Below, piece after piece: positions 6,779-15,027 of a stretch of 52,429 nt of DNA; the first letter of the stretch is position 1; each line of letters starts with the position of its first letter. The stretch is taken from positions 1-52,429 of the forward strand of contig NZ_JARWOP010000250.1 of NCBI RefSeq assembly GCF_029868745.1, given 5' to 3'. The DNA comes from Nocardia wallacei (lineage in GTDB: Bacteria > Actinomycetota > Actinomycetes > Mycobacteriales > Mycobacteriaceae). The notes beneath the pieces are model-generated. The model saw nothing but the letters and a program-made list of their open reading frames with translations, searched no databases and had not been told where the DNA came from. Both the position numbers and the translations under genes were made by a program.

Positions 6779-8713
6779 TTACCGCGTGAGCGGGAACTTC
6801 GAACTGCCGCTGTCCCCCGCGGGAATGATCGGCAGCACCACCGACGACGGGTGTTCGGCGTCGTGAAAGATCGTCTGCGTCGCGCCCTGCACGGCCGCGC
6901 TCTGCCCGAACGGTTCGCCCGTGTTCGGGTTCGGCGCGTACTGCGGGAAGTCGCTGCTGGAGATTTCCACGCGGACGCGCGATCCGGCCGGTACCTGGTA
7001 ACTGGTGGGCCATACCTTGATCGTGTACCGGTACGGCTGCCCCGGCACGATCGGTGTCGGATGCTCGAGGGATTCGCGGAACGCCGCGCGAACGATGCCG
7101 TTGTTGAGGTTGACGGTCGATCCGTCCGGCGCGACGACCACCAGCTTGGCGGTGAAATCGGTGTCGGGCGCGGTCGAGGCGGCCCACAGGGTCACCTCCG
7201 TCGGCCCGGTGATCTCGGTGTCCGACGGCATCGGGTCGGTGGTGAAGGTCAGCACATCGGAGCGCTGTTCCACGGCGCCCTGATCGAACGGACCCTGCGG
7301 GCCGGTCGCGGCGCCACAGCAGGAATGACCGCCCGCGCTGGGCACCGGATTCAATGGGTCGTAGTAGTACCGGTCCGGTTGCTGTGGATCCTTCGGCGCG
7401 GCCTCGACCAAGGCGCCCCGACGGCCGCCGGGGCCGGGACCGCCGGGACCGGACAGGTAGTAGGTGGTCCACCGGGTGTCCGGCAACGGCCACGCGGACG
7501 CCGTCTTCCACCGGTTGGCGCCCATCACGAAGTAGTCCACGGCCGGTTGCCCGGACACCTTGTTGTCGGCGCCCTTCAGGAATCGGTCGAACCAGGTCAG
7601 CATCAGCTCGTTGATCGGGCTGTCCCCGGCCGGGCCCGCGGCCATCTTCGGCGCCCCGACGCCGCTGCCCGGCCGGCCCCACCCGACGTGGTCCCACGGC
7701 CCGATGACCAAGCGCTGGTTGCGCCGCGCGTCCTCGGTCCCGCCGCGCTGGACCATGCCGGTGAAGTTCTCGATGCCGCCGGTGAGGAAGGCGTCGTACC
7801 AGCCCTCCACGTCCAGCACCGGCACCCGGACGTTCGGGTACCGATCACGGATGCTCCATTGCTTCCAGTAGTCGTCGCGGGCCGAGTGCCGGATCCAGTC
7901 GTAGAACCACGGCGCGACCACCGGGTCGTCCGGGCGCAGCGGCGGAAGCTGCTGGTACGGACGGAAACTCAGCCAGCGCGTGTAGTCGGTGCCCTCGGCG
8001 AGCAGTTGTTTCGCGGTCGCCGTGTCGCCGCGGTTCTCGGCCGCGGTGCGCGCGATCGTCTCCATCGCCCACGGTTCGACGAATGCCAGCCGGAACGCGC
8101 CGCCGTCGTAGGTCCAGCCGTCGTAGTAGTCCGAGGACGTGTTGGCGGGCACGATCGTCGCGAGGTGCGGCGGCGTGCGGACGGCCGCGAGCCATTGCGT
8201 GGCACCCACATACGACGACCCGTACATGCCCACCTTGCCGTTCGACCCGGGCAGGGCGGCCGCCCACTCCACCGCGTCGTAGCCGTCGTCCAGATCGTTG
8301 CCGAACTCGTTGAACGTGCCGCCCGACTTGCCCTGCCCGCGAATGTCCTGCACCACAACGAGATAGCAGTGCGAGGCGAACCAGTCCGGCGGGCGATACC
8401 GGTAGGGCTGGATCTGCGCCGCCTCCTTGCCGTACTGGGTGCGCATCAGGATCACCGGCACCGGATCGGCGGTGCGGGGGCGGTACACATCGGACTTCAG
8501 CACCACGCCGTCGCGCATGGTGGCGGGCACGTCCGGCTGTTTGTCGACCTCGCATGCGCCGCGACCGTCCGCTGGCGGCCAGGGGCCGGCGGCGGGCGCC
8601 GCGGCGGTGTGTTCGGGTTCCGATCCCCCGCAGCCGCCGGCGATCAGCACGGCCGTGACGGCCAGGACACATATCCGGACAATTCGACTGCGCCGCACAC
8701 GGTTCGACGACAT
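6779..8713 (-). CDS. Lipoprotein CocE/NonD-type (X-Pro dipeptidyl-peptidase family) hydrolase
   Basis: Predicted 644-residue alpha/beta hydrolase. After an Arg-rich start and hydrophobic run comes a lipobox-like AGGC near residue 29, suggesting a membrane-anchored exported enzyme. The S15 fold is visible: RDGVVLKSDVYRP, QDIRGQGKSGG, the nucleophile elbow GMYGSSYVGA, DVEGWYDAF, IGPWDH (catalytic His region), and a C-terminal jelly-roll domain (TEVTLWAAS, RVRVEISSSDFPQYAPN). Families with this plan cleave esters or acyl/prolyl bonds; the substrate is unknown. The start ATG 8713 is preceded by TACCTT plus six bases. Confidence 0.85.
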   Translation of the reverse strand: MSSNRVRRSRIVRICVLAVTAVLIAGGCGGSEPEHTAAAPAAGPWPPADGRGACEVDKQPDVPATMRDGVVLKSDVYRPRTADPVPVILMRTQYGKEAAQIQPYRYRPPDWFASHCYLVVVQDIRGQGKSGGTFNEFGNDLDDGYDAVEWAAALPGSNGKVGMYGSSYVGATQWLAAVRTPPHLATIVPANTSSDYYDGWTYDGGAFRLAFVEPWAMETIARTAAENRGDTATAKQLLAEGTDYTRWLSFRPYQQLPPLRPDDPVVAPWFYDWIRHSARDDYWKQWSIRDRYPNVRVPVLDVEGWYDAFLTGGIENFTGMVQRGGTEDARRNQRLVIGPWDHVGWGRPGSGVGAPKMAAGPAGDSPINELMLTWFDRFLKGADNKVSGQPAVDYFVMGANRWKTASAWPLPDTRWTTYYLSGPGGPGPGGRRGALVEAAPKDPQQPDRYYYDPLNPVPSAGGHSCCGAATGPQGPFDQGAVEQRSDVLTFTTDPMPSDTEITGPTEVTLWAASTAPDTDFTAKLVVVAPDGSTVNLNNGIVRAAFRESLEHPTPIVPGQPYRYTIKVWPTSYQVPAGSRVRVEISSSDFPQYAPNPNTGEPFGQSAAVQGATQTIFHDAEHPSSVVLPIIPAGDSGSSKFPLTR

Positions 8714-8719
8714 CGTCCG

Positions 8720-8725
8720 AAGGTA
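8720..8725 (-). promoter_or_regulatory. -10 hexamer TACCTT, leaderless hydrolase transcript
   Basis: TACCTT on the minus strand, then six bases and ATG 8713, with no Shine-Dalgarno. Confidence 0.5.
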
Positions 8726-8833
8726 GCACCGCACCCGCGCCCCCGCCCGCGACTTTCCGAACCGCTCATCCTCGTATCGCCGATGCACCACGTTCCCCCC
8801 GTCGAATTCCCTTGCCGGTGTACAGCTTCCGAT

Positions 8834-10045
8834 CTAACGCACCACCGCGCCCAGTTCGGCGGCGAGATCACCTCGCTCGCCGACCTCGATGGTCTCCAGT
8901 TCCAGCCAGTCGGCCAGCTCCCGCAACGCCCGCGCGAGACCGGCGACGACGTAGGCGGAATCCCGGCCGGGCTCGGCGAAGGCCGCGGGGACCAGCAGGC
9001 GGCCGGTGGCACGGTCGGCACGCAGATCGACGCGGGCGACGAGGTCGCCGTCGAGCAGGAACGGGAAGACGTAGTAGCCGTGTACCCGCTTGGCCTCGGG
9101 TGTGTAGATCTCGATGCGGTAGTGGAAGTCGAAGATGCGCTCGGTGCGCGGCCGGAAGAAGATCAGCGGATCGAACGGGCACAGCAGCGCGCCGCCCTCC
9201 ACGCGGCGCGGCGTGCGAGCGCCCACGCGCAGGTAGGCGGGCCGATCCCAGCCGTGGACCCGCACCGGCTCCAGCTCACCGGCATCGACCAGATCGGCAA
9301 GGGCGGGCTCGGTCTGGCGGCGGTGCAGCCGGTAGTAGTCGCGCAGATCGGCTTCGGTGGCGATACCCAGCGCGGTCGCGGCGCGGCGGACCAGTTCGCG
9401 CACCGCCTCGGCCTCGTCCACCTCGCGCGCCAGCACCTCCGGCGGCAGTACGCGCTCGGTCAGGTCGTAGTAGCGCTGGAATCCGACGCGCTTGTCCACC
9501 GACAGCTCGCCGGTGGCGAACAGCAGCTCGCACACCACCTTGGTGTCGCTGTAATTCCAGCCCCAGTGGCCCTTGGTGCGCGGCCGTTCCAGCTCGAGAT
9601 GCTTCTCCACCTCGCCCGCCGTGGCGGGGCCCAGTTCGCCGACCGCCTCGAGCACGTCCTTGGGCAGTCGCGGATTGCGCTCCACCACGCGAGCGGCCCC
9701 GCCCCACCGCCCGTCGCGGAACCGCGACATGCGCCAGCGCAGCAGCGGCCAATCCTCGACGGGCAACAGCGCCGCCTCGTGCGCCCAGTACTCCACCAGC
9801 CGCCGCGGCCGCCGCGCGTTGTGACTCCAGGCCAGCTCGTCCAGCAGGGCGCGGTCGTAGCCGCCGATCCGGGCGAACACCGGGGCATAGTGCGCCCGTA
9901 CCACGGCCGAGACCGAATCCAATTGCAGCAGCTGGGTTTTCTCCAGCACGCGCTGGAGGGTACGGCGGGTGGGTGCGCCGGACGGGCGCGGACCGGCCAG
10001 GCCCTGGGCGGCCAGCGCGGTGCGGCGAGCGGCGGCAGCGGTCAT
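8834..10045 (-). CDS. YcaQ-like winged-helix DNA glycosylase-family protein
   Basis: Predicted 403-residue protein of the HTH_42/YcaQ (DUF1006) family. Family marks are LQLDSVSAVVRAHYAPVFARIGGYD, VEYWAHEAALLP, GHWGWNYSDTKVVCELLFATGEL and FDPLIFFRPRTERIFDFHYRIE. YcaQ and its Streptomyces relative AlkX unhook interstrand DNA crosslinks; the conserved glutamine-x-aspartate of that family corresponds to Q-L-D in LQLDS. A protective role against DNA crosslinking agents is therefore possible but not shown. ATG 10045 is chosen because further upstream frame residues lack family similarity and overlap the divergent promoter region. Confidence 0.85.
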   Translation of the reverse strand: MTAAAARRTALAAQGLAGPRPSGAPTRRTLQRVLEKTQLLQLDSVSAVVRAHYAPVFARIGGYDRALLDELAWSHNARRPRRLVEYWAHEAALLPVEDWPLLRWRMSRFRDGRWGGAARVVERNPRLPKDVLEAVGELGPATAGEVEKHLELERPRTKGHWGWNYSDTKVVCELLFATGELSVDKRVGFQRYYDLTERVLPPEVLAREVDEAEAVRELVRRAATALGIATEADLRDYYRLHRRQTEPALADLVDAGELEPVRVHGWDRPAYLRVGARTPRRVEGGALLCPFDPLIFFRPRTERIFDFHYRIEIYTPEAKRVHGYYVFPFLLDGDLVARVDLRADRATGRLLVPAAFAEPGRDSAYVVAGLARALRELADWLELETIEVGERGDLAAELGAVVR

Positions 10046-10157
10046 GGTTCGCACCCACGAACCATCCCACGAGCCACCGACAAGTTCGGATGCGTGCGCC
10101 GCGCCACCCCAGCCGATACACTCGTGTATCCATTGCAGTCGAGCGCGAGGAGTTCCC

Positions 10158-11828
10158 GTGGCACCGTCGCACCAGCCGGACGTCATCGTCGTCGGAGCCG
10201 GACTGGCCGGCCTCGTGGCCACCTACGAGCTGACCCGGGCCGGGCGGCGGGTCCTGGTGCTGGATCAGGAGAATCGCAACAACCTGGGCGGGCAGGCGTT
10301 CTGGTCGCTGGGCGGGCTGTTCCTCGTCGACACCCCGGAACAGCGGCGGATGGGCGTGCAGGACTCCTTCGAACTGGCCTGGCAGGACTGGCAGGGCTCC
10401 GCCGGATTCGACCGCGACGAGGAGGACCACTGGGCGCGGCAGTGGGCCCGCGCCTACGTCGAGTTCGCCGCCACCGAGAAGCGGCAGTATCTGCACGATC
10501 TCGGCTTGCGGGTGACGCCGCTGGTCGGCTGGGCCGAACGGGGTGGCGCGGCCGCCGACGGACACGGCAACTCGGTGCCCCGCTTCCACCTGACCTGGGG
10601 CACCGGCCCCGAGGTGGTGCGGGTATTCCTGGAACCGGTGCTGGCGGCCGAGCGTAGCGGCCTGGTCGAGTTCGCTTTCCGGCACCGGGTGGACGAACTG
10701 ATCGTCGAGGACGGCGCGGTGGTAGGCGTGCGCGGCGGCGTACTGGAGCCCACCGAACTCGAGCGCGGCCGGGCATCGTCACGCGATACCGTGGGCGAGT
10801 TCGAGTTTCGCGCCCCGGCGGTGGTCGTCAGCTCCGGCGGCATCGGCCACAACTACGATCTGATCCGCAAGAACTGGCCCACCGAACGACTGGGACCGTG
10901 CCCGCAGACCATGATCTCGGGAGTGCCCGCGCACGTCGACGGGCGGATGCTCGGCATCACCGAGGCGGCCGGCGGGCGCATCGTCAACCGGGATCGCATG
11001 TGGCACTACACCGAGGGCATCCACAACTGGGACCCAATCTGGCCCGACCACGCCATCCGGATCATCCCCGGCCCGTCCTCGCTGTGGTTCGATGCGAACG
11101 GAAACCGTTTGCCCGCACCGTGTTTCCCCGGATTCGACACCAACGCCACGATGCGGGCGATCCTCGATACCGGCTACGACTACTCGTGGTTCGTACTGAC
11201 CCAGTCGATCATCGAGAAGGAGTTCGCGCTGTCGGGCTCCGAGCAGAATCCGGATATCACCGGCAAGGATCTCCAGCTGACGCTGCGCAGCCGGATCGCC
11301 AAGGGCGCACCGGGTCCGGTGGAGGCCTTCAAACGGCACGGCGTCGATTTCGTCGTCGCCGACACGCTGCCCGAACTCGTCACCGGCATGAACAAGATCG
11401 CCCGCGGACCCCAGCTCGACCCCGCCCATCTGGAACGCCAGATCGTCGCCCGCGACCGGGAACTGGTCAACAAGTACAGCAAGGACGCGCAGCTGATGGC
11501 CGTCGCCAATGCCCGCCGATCCCGGGGCGACCGGCTCGGCCGGGTGGCCAAGCCGCACCGCATCCTGGACCCGGCGCACGGCCCCTTGATCGCCGTCCGG
11601 CTGAACGTCCTGACCCGGAAGACGTTGGGCGGCTTGCAGACCAACCTCGACTCGCAGGTGATCCAGGCCGACGGCACACCGTTCCCCGGCCTGTACGCCG
11701 CGGGCGAGGTGGCGGGCTTCGGCGGCGGCGGGGTGCACGGTTACAACGCGCTGGAGGGCACCTTCCTGGGCGGCTGCATCTTCTCCGGGCGCGCCGCCGG
11801 GCGCGCGCTGGCCCGCCTGACAACCTGA
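10158..11828 (+). CDS. FAD-binding dehydrogenase (KstD/fumarate reductase-like)
   Basis: Predicted 556-residue flavoprotein. The N-terminal dinucleotide fold is VIVVGAGLAGLVATYELTRAG with a distal glutamate/aspartate in VLVLDQEN; the C-terminal FAD-binding segment is GLYAAGEVAGFGGGGVHGYNALEG. Length and these signatures match the actinobacterial group annotated as FAD-binding dehydrogenases related to 3-ketosteroid dehydrogenases, whose substrates are mostly undefined. GTG 10158 has GAGGAG upstream at a normal distance and begins directly before the FAD motif. It is divergent from the YcaQ-like gene. Confidence 0.85.
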   Translation: MAPSHQPDVIVVGAGLAGLVATYELTRAGRRVLVLDQENRNNLGGQAFWSLGGLFLVDTPEQRRMGVQDSFELAWQDWQGSAGFDRDEEDHWARQWARAYVEFAATEKRQYLHDLGLRVTPLVGWAERGGAAADGHGNSVPRFHLTWGTGPEVVRVFLEPVLAAERSGLVEFAFRHRVDELIVEDGAVVGVRGGVLEPTELERGRASSRDTVGEFEFRAPAVVVSSGGIGHNYDLIRKNWPTERLGPCPQTMISGVPAHVDGRMLGITEAAGGRIVNRDRMWHYTEGIHNWDPIWPDHAIRIIPGPSSLWFDANGNRLPAPCFPGFDTNATMRAILDTGYDYSWFVLTQSIIEKEFALSGSEQNPDITGKDLQLTLRSRIAKGAPGPVEAFKRHGVDFVVADTLPELVTGMNKIARGPQLDPAHLERQIVARDRELVNKYSKDAQLMAVANARRSRGDRLGRVAKPHRILDPAHGPLIAVRLNVLTRKTLGGLQTNLDSQVIQADGTPFPGLYAAGEVAGFGGGGVHGYNALEGTFLGGCIFSGRAAGRALARLTT

Positions 11829-11837
11829 CGCGCGGGG

Positions 11838-12521
11838 TCAGACAGTCAGTCCGTGCTCACGCAACGCCGAGCGCAGCCCATCCGGCCGATCGGTGGTCGG
11901 CAGCGGGTCCACCCAGGCGAACCGGCAGCCGAGAGCCGTTGCGCCGCCGTCGTTCTCGCGACTATCACCGACCATGAGCGCCGCCTCGGCCGCGACCCCC
12001 AGACGCTCGAGCGTCCATTCGAAGATCCGCGGATCGGGTTTCATCGCGCCGATCTCGAACGACAGCGCGTACAGCGCCACCTCGCGCTCCCAGCCGTGCG
12101 CGGCGAACGACGGGCGCACATCGAAGGCGATATTGCTCACCACCGCTACCGGAATGCCTTGCGCGTCCAGCGATTTCAGCACCGCGTCGGTATCCGGGTA
12201 CGGCGTCCACTCCAGCGGGTCGACCATGCGGTCGTACAGCCGGTCCGCCCGGCCCTGCTCGATTCCCGACTGGCGCAGTACCGCCATGTACGCCTCGCGA
12301 TGCAACTCGGCGCTGAGGTCGCGATGCTCCCAGGCGTACTGCCCACGCTCGTCGAACCGCACCAACTGCTCGGGGGCCGTCATGCGCCGCAGCACCTCGG
12401 CCGATTCGGCGGCATCCAGCGGACGGCCGTCGGCGGTGATGAGGTCCTCGACCCAGCTCTCGTCGCCCTCCAGGCGAAACAGCGTCCCGGAGAAATCGAA
12501 CAGCACGGCCTCGATGGTCAC
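11838..12521 (-). CDS. HAD-superfamily hydrolase
   Basis: Predicted 227-residue phosphatase-like enzyme. Motif I is FDFSGTLF, an unusual form of DxDGT where the second aspartate is replaced by serine; motif II is VVSNIAFD, motif III lysine lies in IGAMKPDPRIF, and motif IV is MVGDSRENDGGAT. The Ser at the position of the general acid/base suggests reduced or altered phosphatase chemistry. GTG 12521 is chosen because TACGCT sits six bases upstream; ATG 12548 is the alternative. Substrate unknown. Confidence 0.8.
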   Translation of the reverse strand: MTIEAVLFDFSGTLFRLEGDESWVEDLITADGRPLDAAESAEVLRRMTAPEQLVRFDERGQYAWEHRDLSAELHREAYMAVLRQSGIEQGRADRLYDRMVDPLEWTPYPDTDAVLKSLDAQGIPVAVVSNIAFDVRPSFAAHGWEREVALYALSFEIGAMKPDPRIFEWTLERLGVAAEAALMVGDSRENDGGATALGCRFAWVDPLPTTDRPDGLRSALREHGLTV

Positions 12522-12527
12522 CGGGCC

Positions 12528-12533
12528 AGCGTA
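12528..12533 (-). promoter_or_regulatory. -10 hexamer TACGCT, leaderless HAD transcript
   Basis: TACGCT on the minus strand, six bases, GTG 12521. Divergent from the TACCGT element of the ABC ATPase gene. Confidence 0.45.
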
Positions 12534-12585
12534 CACAATTCGTCCCATGACACAGATCACCCATCAGCTTGTCTGAGGAGTTTGT

Positions 12586-12591
12586 TACCGT
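12586..12591 (+). promoter_or_regulatory. -10 hexamer TACCGT, leaderless ABC ATPase transcript
   Basis: TACCGT, six bases, ATG 12598. A GAGGAG at 12575-12580 is too far upstream of the ATG to act as ribosome site. Confidence 0.5.
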
Positions 12592-12597
12592 GGGCGC

Positions 12598-13401
12598 ATG
12601 GCCGACACCCCCATCATCCAGGTCACCGCGGTGGATTTCGTGCGCAACGGCAATCCGATCCTCGCCGAGGTGTCGCTGACGGTGCGCCCGGGCGAGCACT
12701 GGGCGCTGCTGGGGCCCAACGGCGCGGGCAAGACCACGCTGCTGAAGATGCTGGGCGCCTTCGAACATCCCACGCACGGCACCGTCGAGGTGCTCGGCCA
12801 CCGGCTCGGCCGGGTGGACATGCGCGAATTGCGCACCGCCATCGGCCATGTCGACCCCCGGCACGCTCCCCCGTATCCGCTCACCGCGCACGAGGTGGTG
12901 CTCACCGGCCTCACCAACACCGCCGACCTGAAGCAGCGCTGGAATCCGACGGCCGCCGAGATCGCCGAGGCGGACCGCCTGATCGACCTGCTGGGCCTGG
13001 CGCACCGCCGCGATGCCCGCTGGCCGACCATGTCCCAGGGGGAACGCGGCCGCGCGCTGATCGCGCGCGCCCTCATGCCGAATCCGCGCCTGCTACTGCT
13101 CGACGAGCCCACCACCGGACTCGACATGGCCGGTCGCGAGCAGCTCATCGACCGCATCGACCGCTTGCAGACCACGCATCCGGAGCTGTCCTCGGTGCTG
13201 GTGACCCATCACCTCGAGGAGCTGCCGCCGGGCACCACGCACGTCCTGCTGTTACGCGAAGGCCGTTGTGTCGCAACCGGTCCGGTGGACGAGGTACTCA
13301 CCGGTGCGAACATCAGCGCCTGTTTCGACCACCCGGTCCGGCTCATTCGCAGCGAGGGTCGCTGGCAGGTTCGTACCGACCACAGCATGTCCGCGAGCTG
13401 A
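12598..13401 (+). CDS. ABC transporter ATP-binding protein, orphan
   Basis: Predicted 267-residue ATPase with Walker A GPNGAGKTT (about 39-47), signature MSQGERGRALIARA, Walker B LLLLDEPTTGLD and switch histidine in VTHHLEEL. The fold resembles the single-domain ATPases of the ModF/YlmA type, which act with unidentified permeases. No permease or binding-protein gene is adjacent: the downstream gene is convergent and the upstream one divergent. Function may therefore be non-transport or depend on a distant membrane partner. Confidence 0.9.
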   Translation: MADTPIIQVTAVDFVRNGNPILAEVSLTVRPGEHWALLGPNGAGKTTLLKMLGAFEHPTHGTVEVLGHRLGRVDMRELRTAIGHVDPRHAPPYPLTAHEVVLTGLTNTADLKQRWNPTAAEIAEADRLIDLLGLAHRRDARWPTMSQGERGRALIARALMPNPRLLLLDEPTTGLDMAGREQLIDRIDRLQTTHPELSSVLVTHHLEELPPGTTHVLLLREGRCVATGPVDEVLTGANISACFDHPVRLIRSEGRWQVRTDHSMSAS

Positions 13402-13427
13402 TCCACGGAGCGTAAAGTAGTGCGGCG

Positions 13428-14903
13428 CTAGGTTTCTCGGTCGTCGTCGAGGGGAATGTTGGCGACCACCGGGAACTCGCCGGTGTATCCACGACGCTCC
13501 GCCGCGATGGCCAGCACCCGTTTGCGCGCGGCGAACCATCCCAGGATCAGCGCGGGCACGAGCACGACCAGGCTGGCGACCGTCCACGTCCCGACCGGAT
13601 AGTCGAAGCCCATCAGCACCAGCACGACCGCCAGGAATACCAGCGTCGCGAGGCCCGTGTAGGGCGCCCCGAACATCCGGAACGCCGGGCGTTCGGCCTC
13701 ACCGTTGCGCCACCGCCGCCACAGCTGCAACTGGCACAGCACGATCGTCGCCCAGGACGACAGGATGCCCATCGAGGCCACGTTCAGCACGATCTCGAAC
13801 GCGCGCGCGGGCACGATGTAGTTGAGCCAGATGCCGAACAGGGCGATGACGCTGGTCAGCAGGATGCCACCGTAGGGCACGCCGCGCTTGTTCATGCGGC
13901 CGGTGAACTTCGGCGCGCTGCCGTTCATCGACATCGACCGCAGAATGCGACCCGTGGAGTACAGCCCCGCGTTCAGGCTCGAGAACGCGGCGGTGAGCAC
14001 CACGAAGTTCATCACCGAACCCGCGTTCCCCACACCGAGTTTGCCGAAGAAGGTGACGAACGGGCTCTCCGACGCGGAGTACGCCGTGTACGGCAGCAGC
14101 AGCGCCAGCAGCACCAGCGAGCCGATGTAGAACACCACGATGCGCAGGATCACCGAGTTGATCGCCCGCGGCATGATCTTCTGCGGGTTCTCCGTCTCCC
14201 CCGCCGCGGTCCCGACCATTTCCACGGCCGCGTAGGCGAACACGACGCCGGAGGTCACGGTGACCAGCGGCAGCAGGCCGGTCGGGAACCAGCCCCCGGC
14301 ATGCGACACCATGCCCAGGCCCGTCTCGTTGCCGTCGACGGTGAACCGGCCCGCCAGGAAGAAGGTGCCGATCCCCAGGAACGCCACCAGCGCGACGACC
14401 TTCACCAGCGCCGCCCAGAATTCCAGTTCGCCGAACCACTTCACCGAGATCAGGTTGACGCCGAGCACGAGGCACAGCGCGACCAGCGCCAGCAGCCATT
14501 GGGCAACCGGCTGGAACGGGCCCCAGTAGTGCAGATAGGTGGCGATCGCGGTGGTGTCGACGATGCCGGTCATCGACCAGTTCAGGAAGTACATCCACCC
14601 GGCGGCGAAAGCCGCCTTCTCGCCGTAGAACTCGCGGGCATAGGAGACGAACGATCCCGACGACGGCCGGTGCAGGACCAGTTCCCCCAGCGCCCGCAGA
14701 ATGAAGAACACGAAGACGCCGCACACGCCGTAGACCAGGAACAATCCCGGACCGGCACTCGCCAGGCGGCCGCCCGCGCCGAGGAACAGTCCGGTGCCGA
14801 TCGCACCGCCGATGGCGATCATCTGCAGCTGACGTGGTTTCAGACTCTTGTGGTAGCCGCTGTCCTCGGCTTCGAGGAATGTCTTGCTCCGCACTTCCGT
14901 CAT
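13428..14903 (-). CDS. ansP: Amino acid permease, AnsP-type (L-asparagine permease)
   Basis: Predicted 491-residue APC-superfamily permease with about twelve membrane segments. The family opening [29 protein letters not shown] contains the substrate-binding glycine-rich stretch of helix 1, and [35 protein letters not shown] and [10 protein letters not shown] closely resemble mycobacterial AnsP1/AnsP2. Uptake of L-asparagine is the likely role, although close relatives carry other amino acids. A GGAGGG lies 13-18 bases before ATG 14903. It is divergent from a gamma-glutamyltransferase, hinting at a shared amino-acid/nitrogen salvage theme. Confidence 0.85.
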   Translation of the reverse strand: MTEVRSKTFLEAEDSGYHKSLKPRQLQMIAIGGAIGTGLFLGAGGRLASAGPGLFLVYGVCGVFVFFILRALGELVLHRPSSGSFVSYAREFYGEKAAFAAGWMYFLNWSMTGIVDTTAIATYLHYWGPFQPVAQWLLALVALCLVLGVNLISVKWFGELEFWAALVKVVALVAFLGIGTFFLAGRFTVDGNETGLGMVSHAGGWFPTGLLPLVTVTSGVVFAYAAVEMVGTAAGETENPQKIMPRAINSVILRIVVFYIGSLVLLALLLPYTAYSASESPFVTFFGKLGVGNAGSVMNFVVLTAAFSSLNAGLYSTGRILRSMSMNGSAPKFTGRMNKRGVPYGGILLTSVIALFGIWLNYIVPARAFEIVLNVASMGILSSWATIVLCQLQLWRRWRNGEAERPAFRMFGAPYTGLATLVFLAVVLVLMGFDYPVGTWTVASLVVLVPALILGWFAARKRVLAIAAERRGYTGEFPVVANIPLDDDRET

Positions 14904-15015
14904 CTGCCGGTTGGCCCTCCGCGATCGGTCGGTGAGCGTCCGAGGTTACCTGGTCGGTAGCGGAGGTCCCCGGTGGTGGCCGGACGAAAGCACTGCCCGT
15001 GTCGGACTCGGGCGA

Positions 15016-15021
15016 TAGAGT
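15016..15021 (+). promoter_or_regulatory. -10 hexamer TAGAGT, leaderless ggt transcript
   Basis: TAGAGT, six bases, ATG 15028; no ribosome-binding sequence precedes the ATG. Confidence 0.5.
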
Positions 15022-15027
15022 CCGGTC

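Noticed and set aside
6651..7697. Long N-terminal extension of the antitoxin-like gene
   Set aside because: It overlaps the CocE/NonD-type hydrolase gene, its composition is random-like, and ATG 6650 has a correctly spaced -10 hexamer.
6698..10657. A very long plus-strand open frame of about 1319 codons
   Set aside because: It runs antisense to the CocE/NonD-type hydrolase and the YcaQ-like gene, both of which have clear domain motifs. Its product is Arg/Gly/Val-rich with no domain, a usual effect of high GC.
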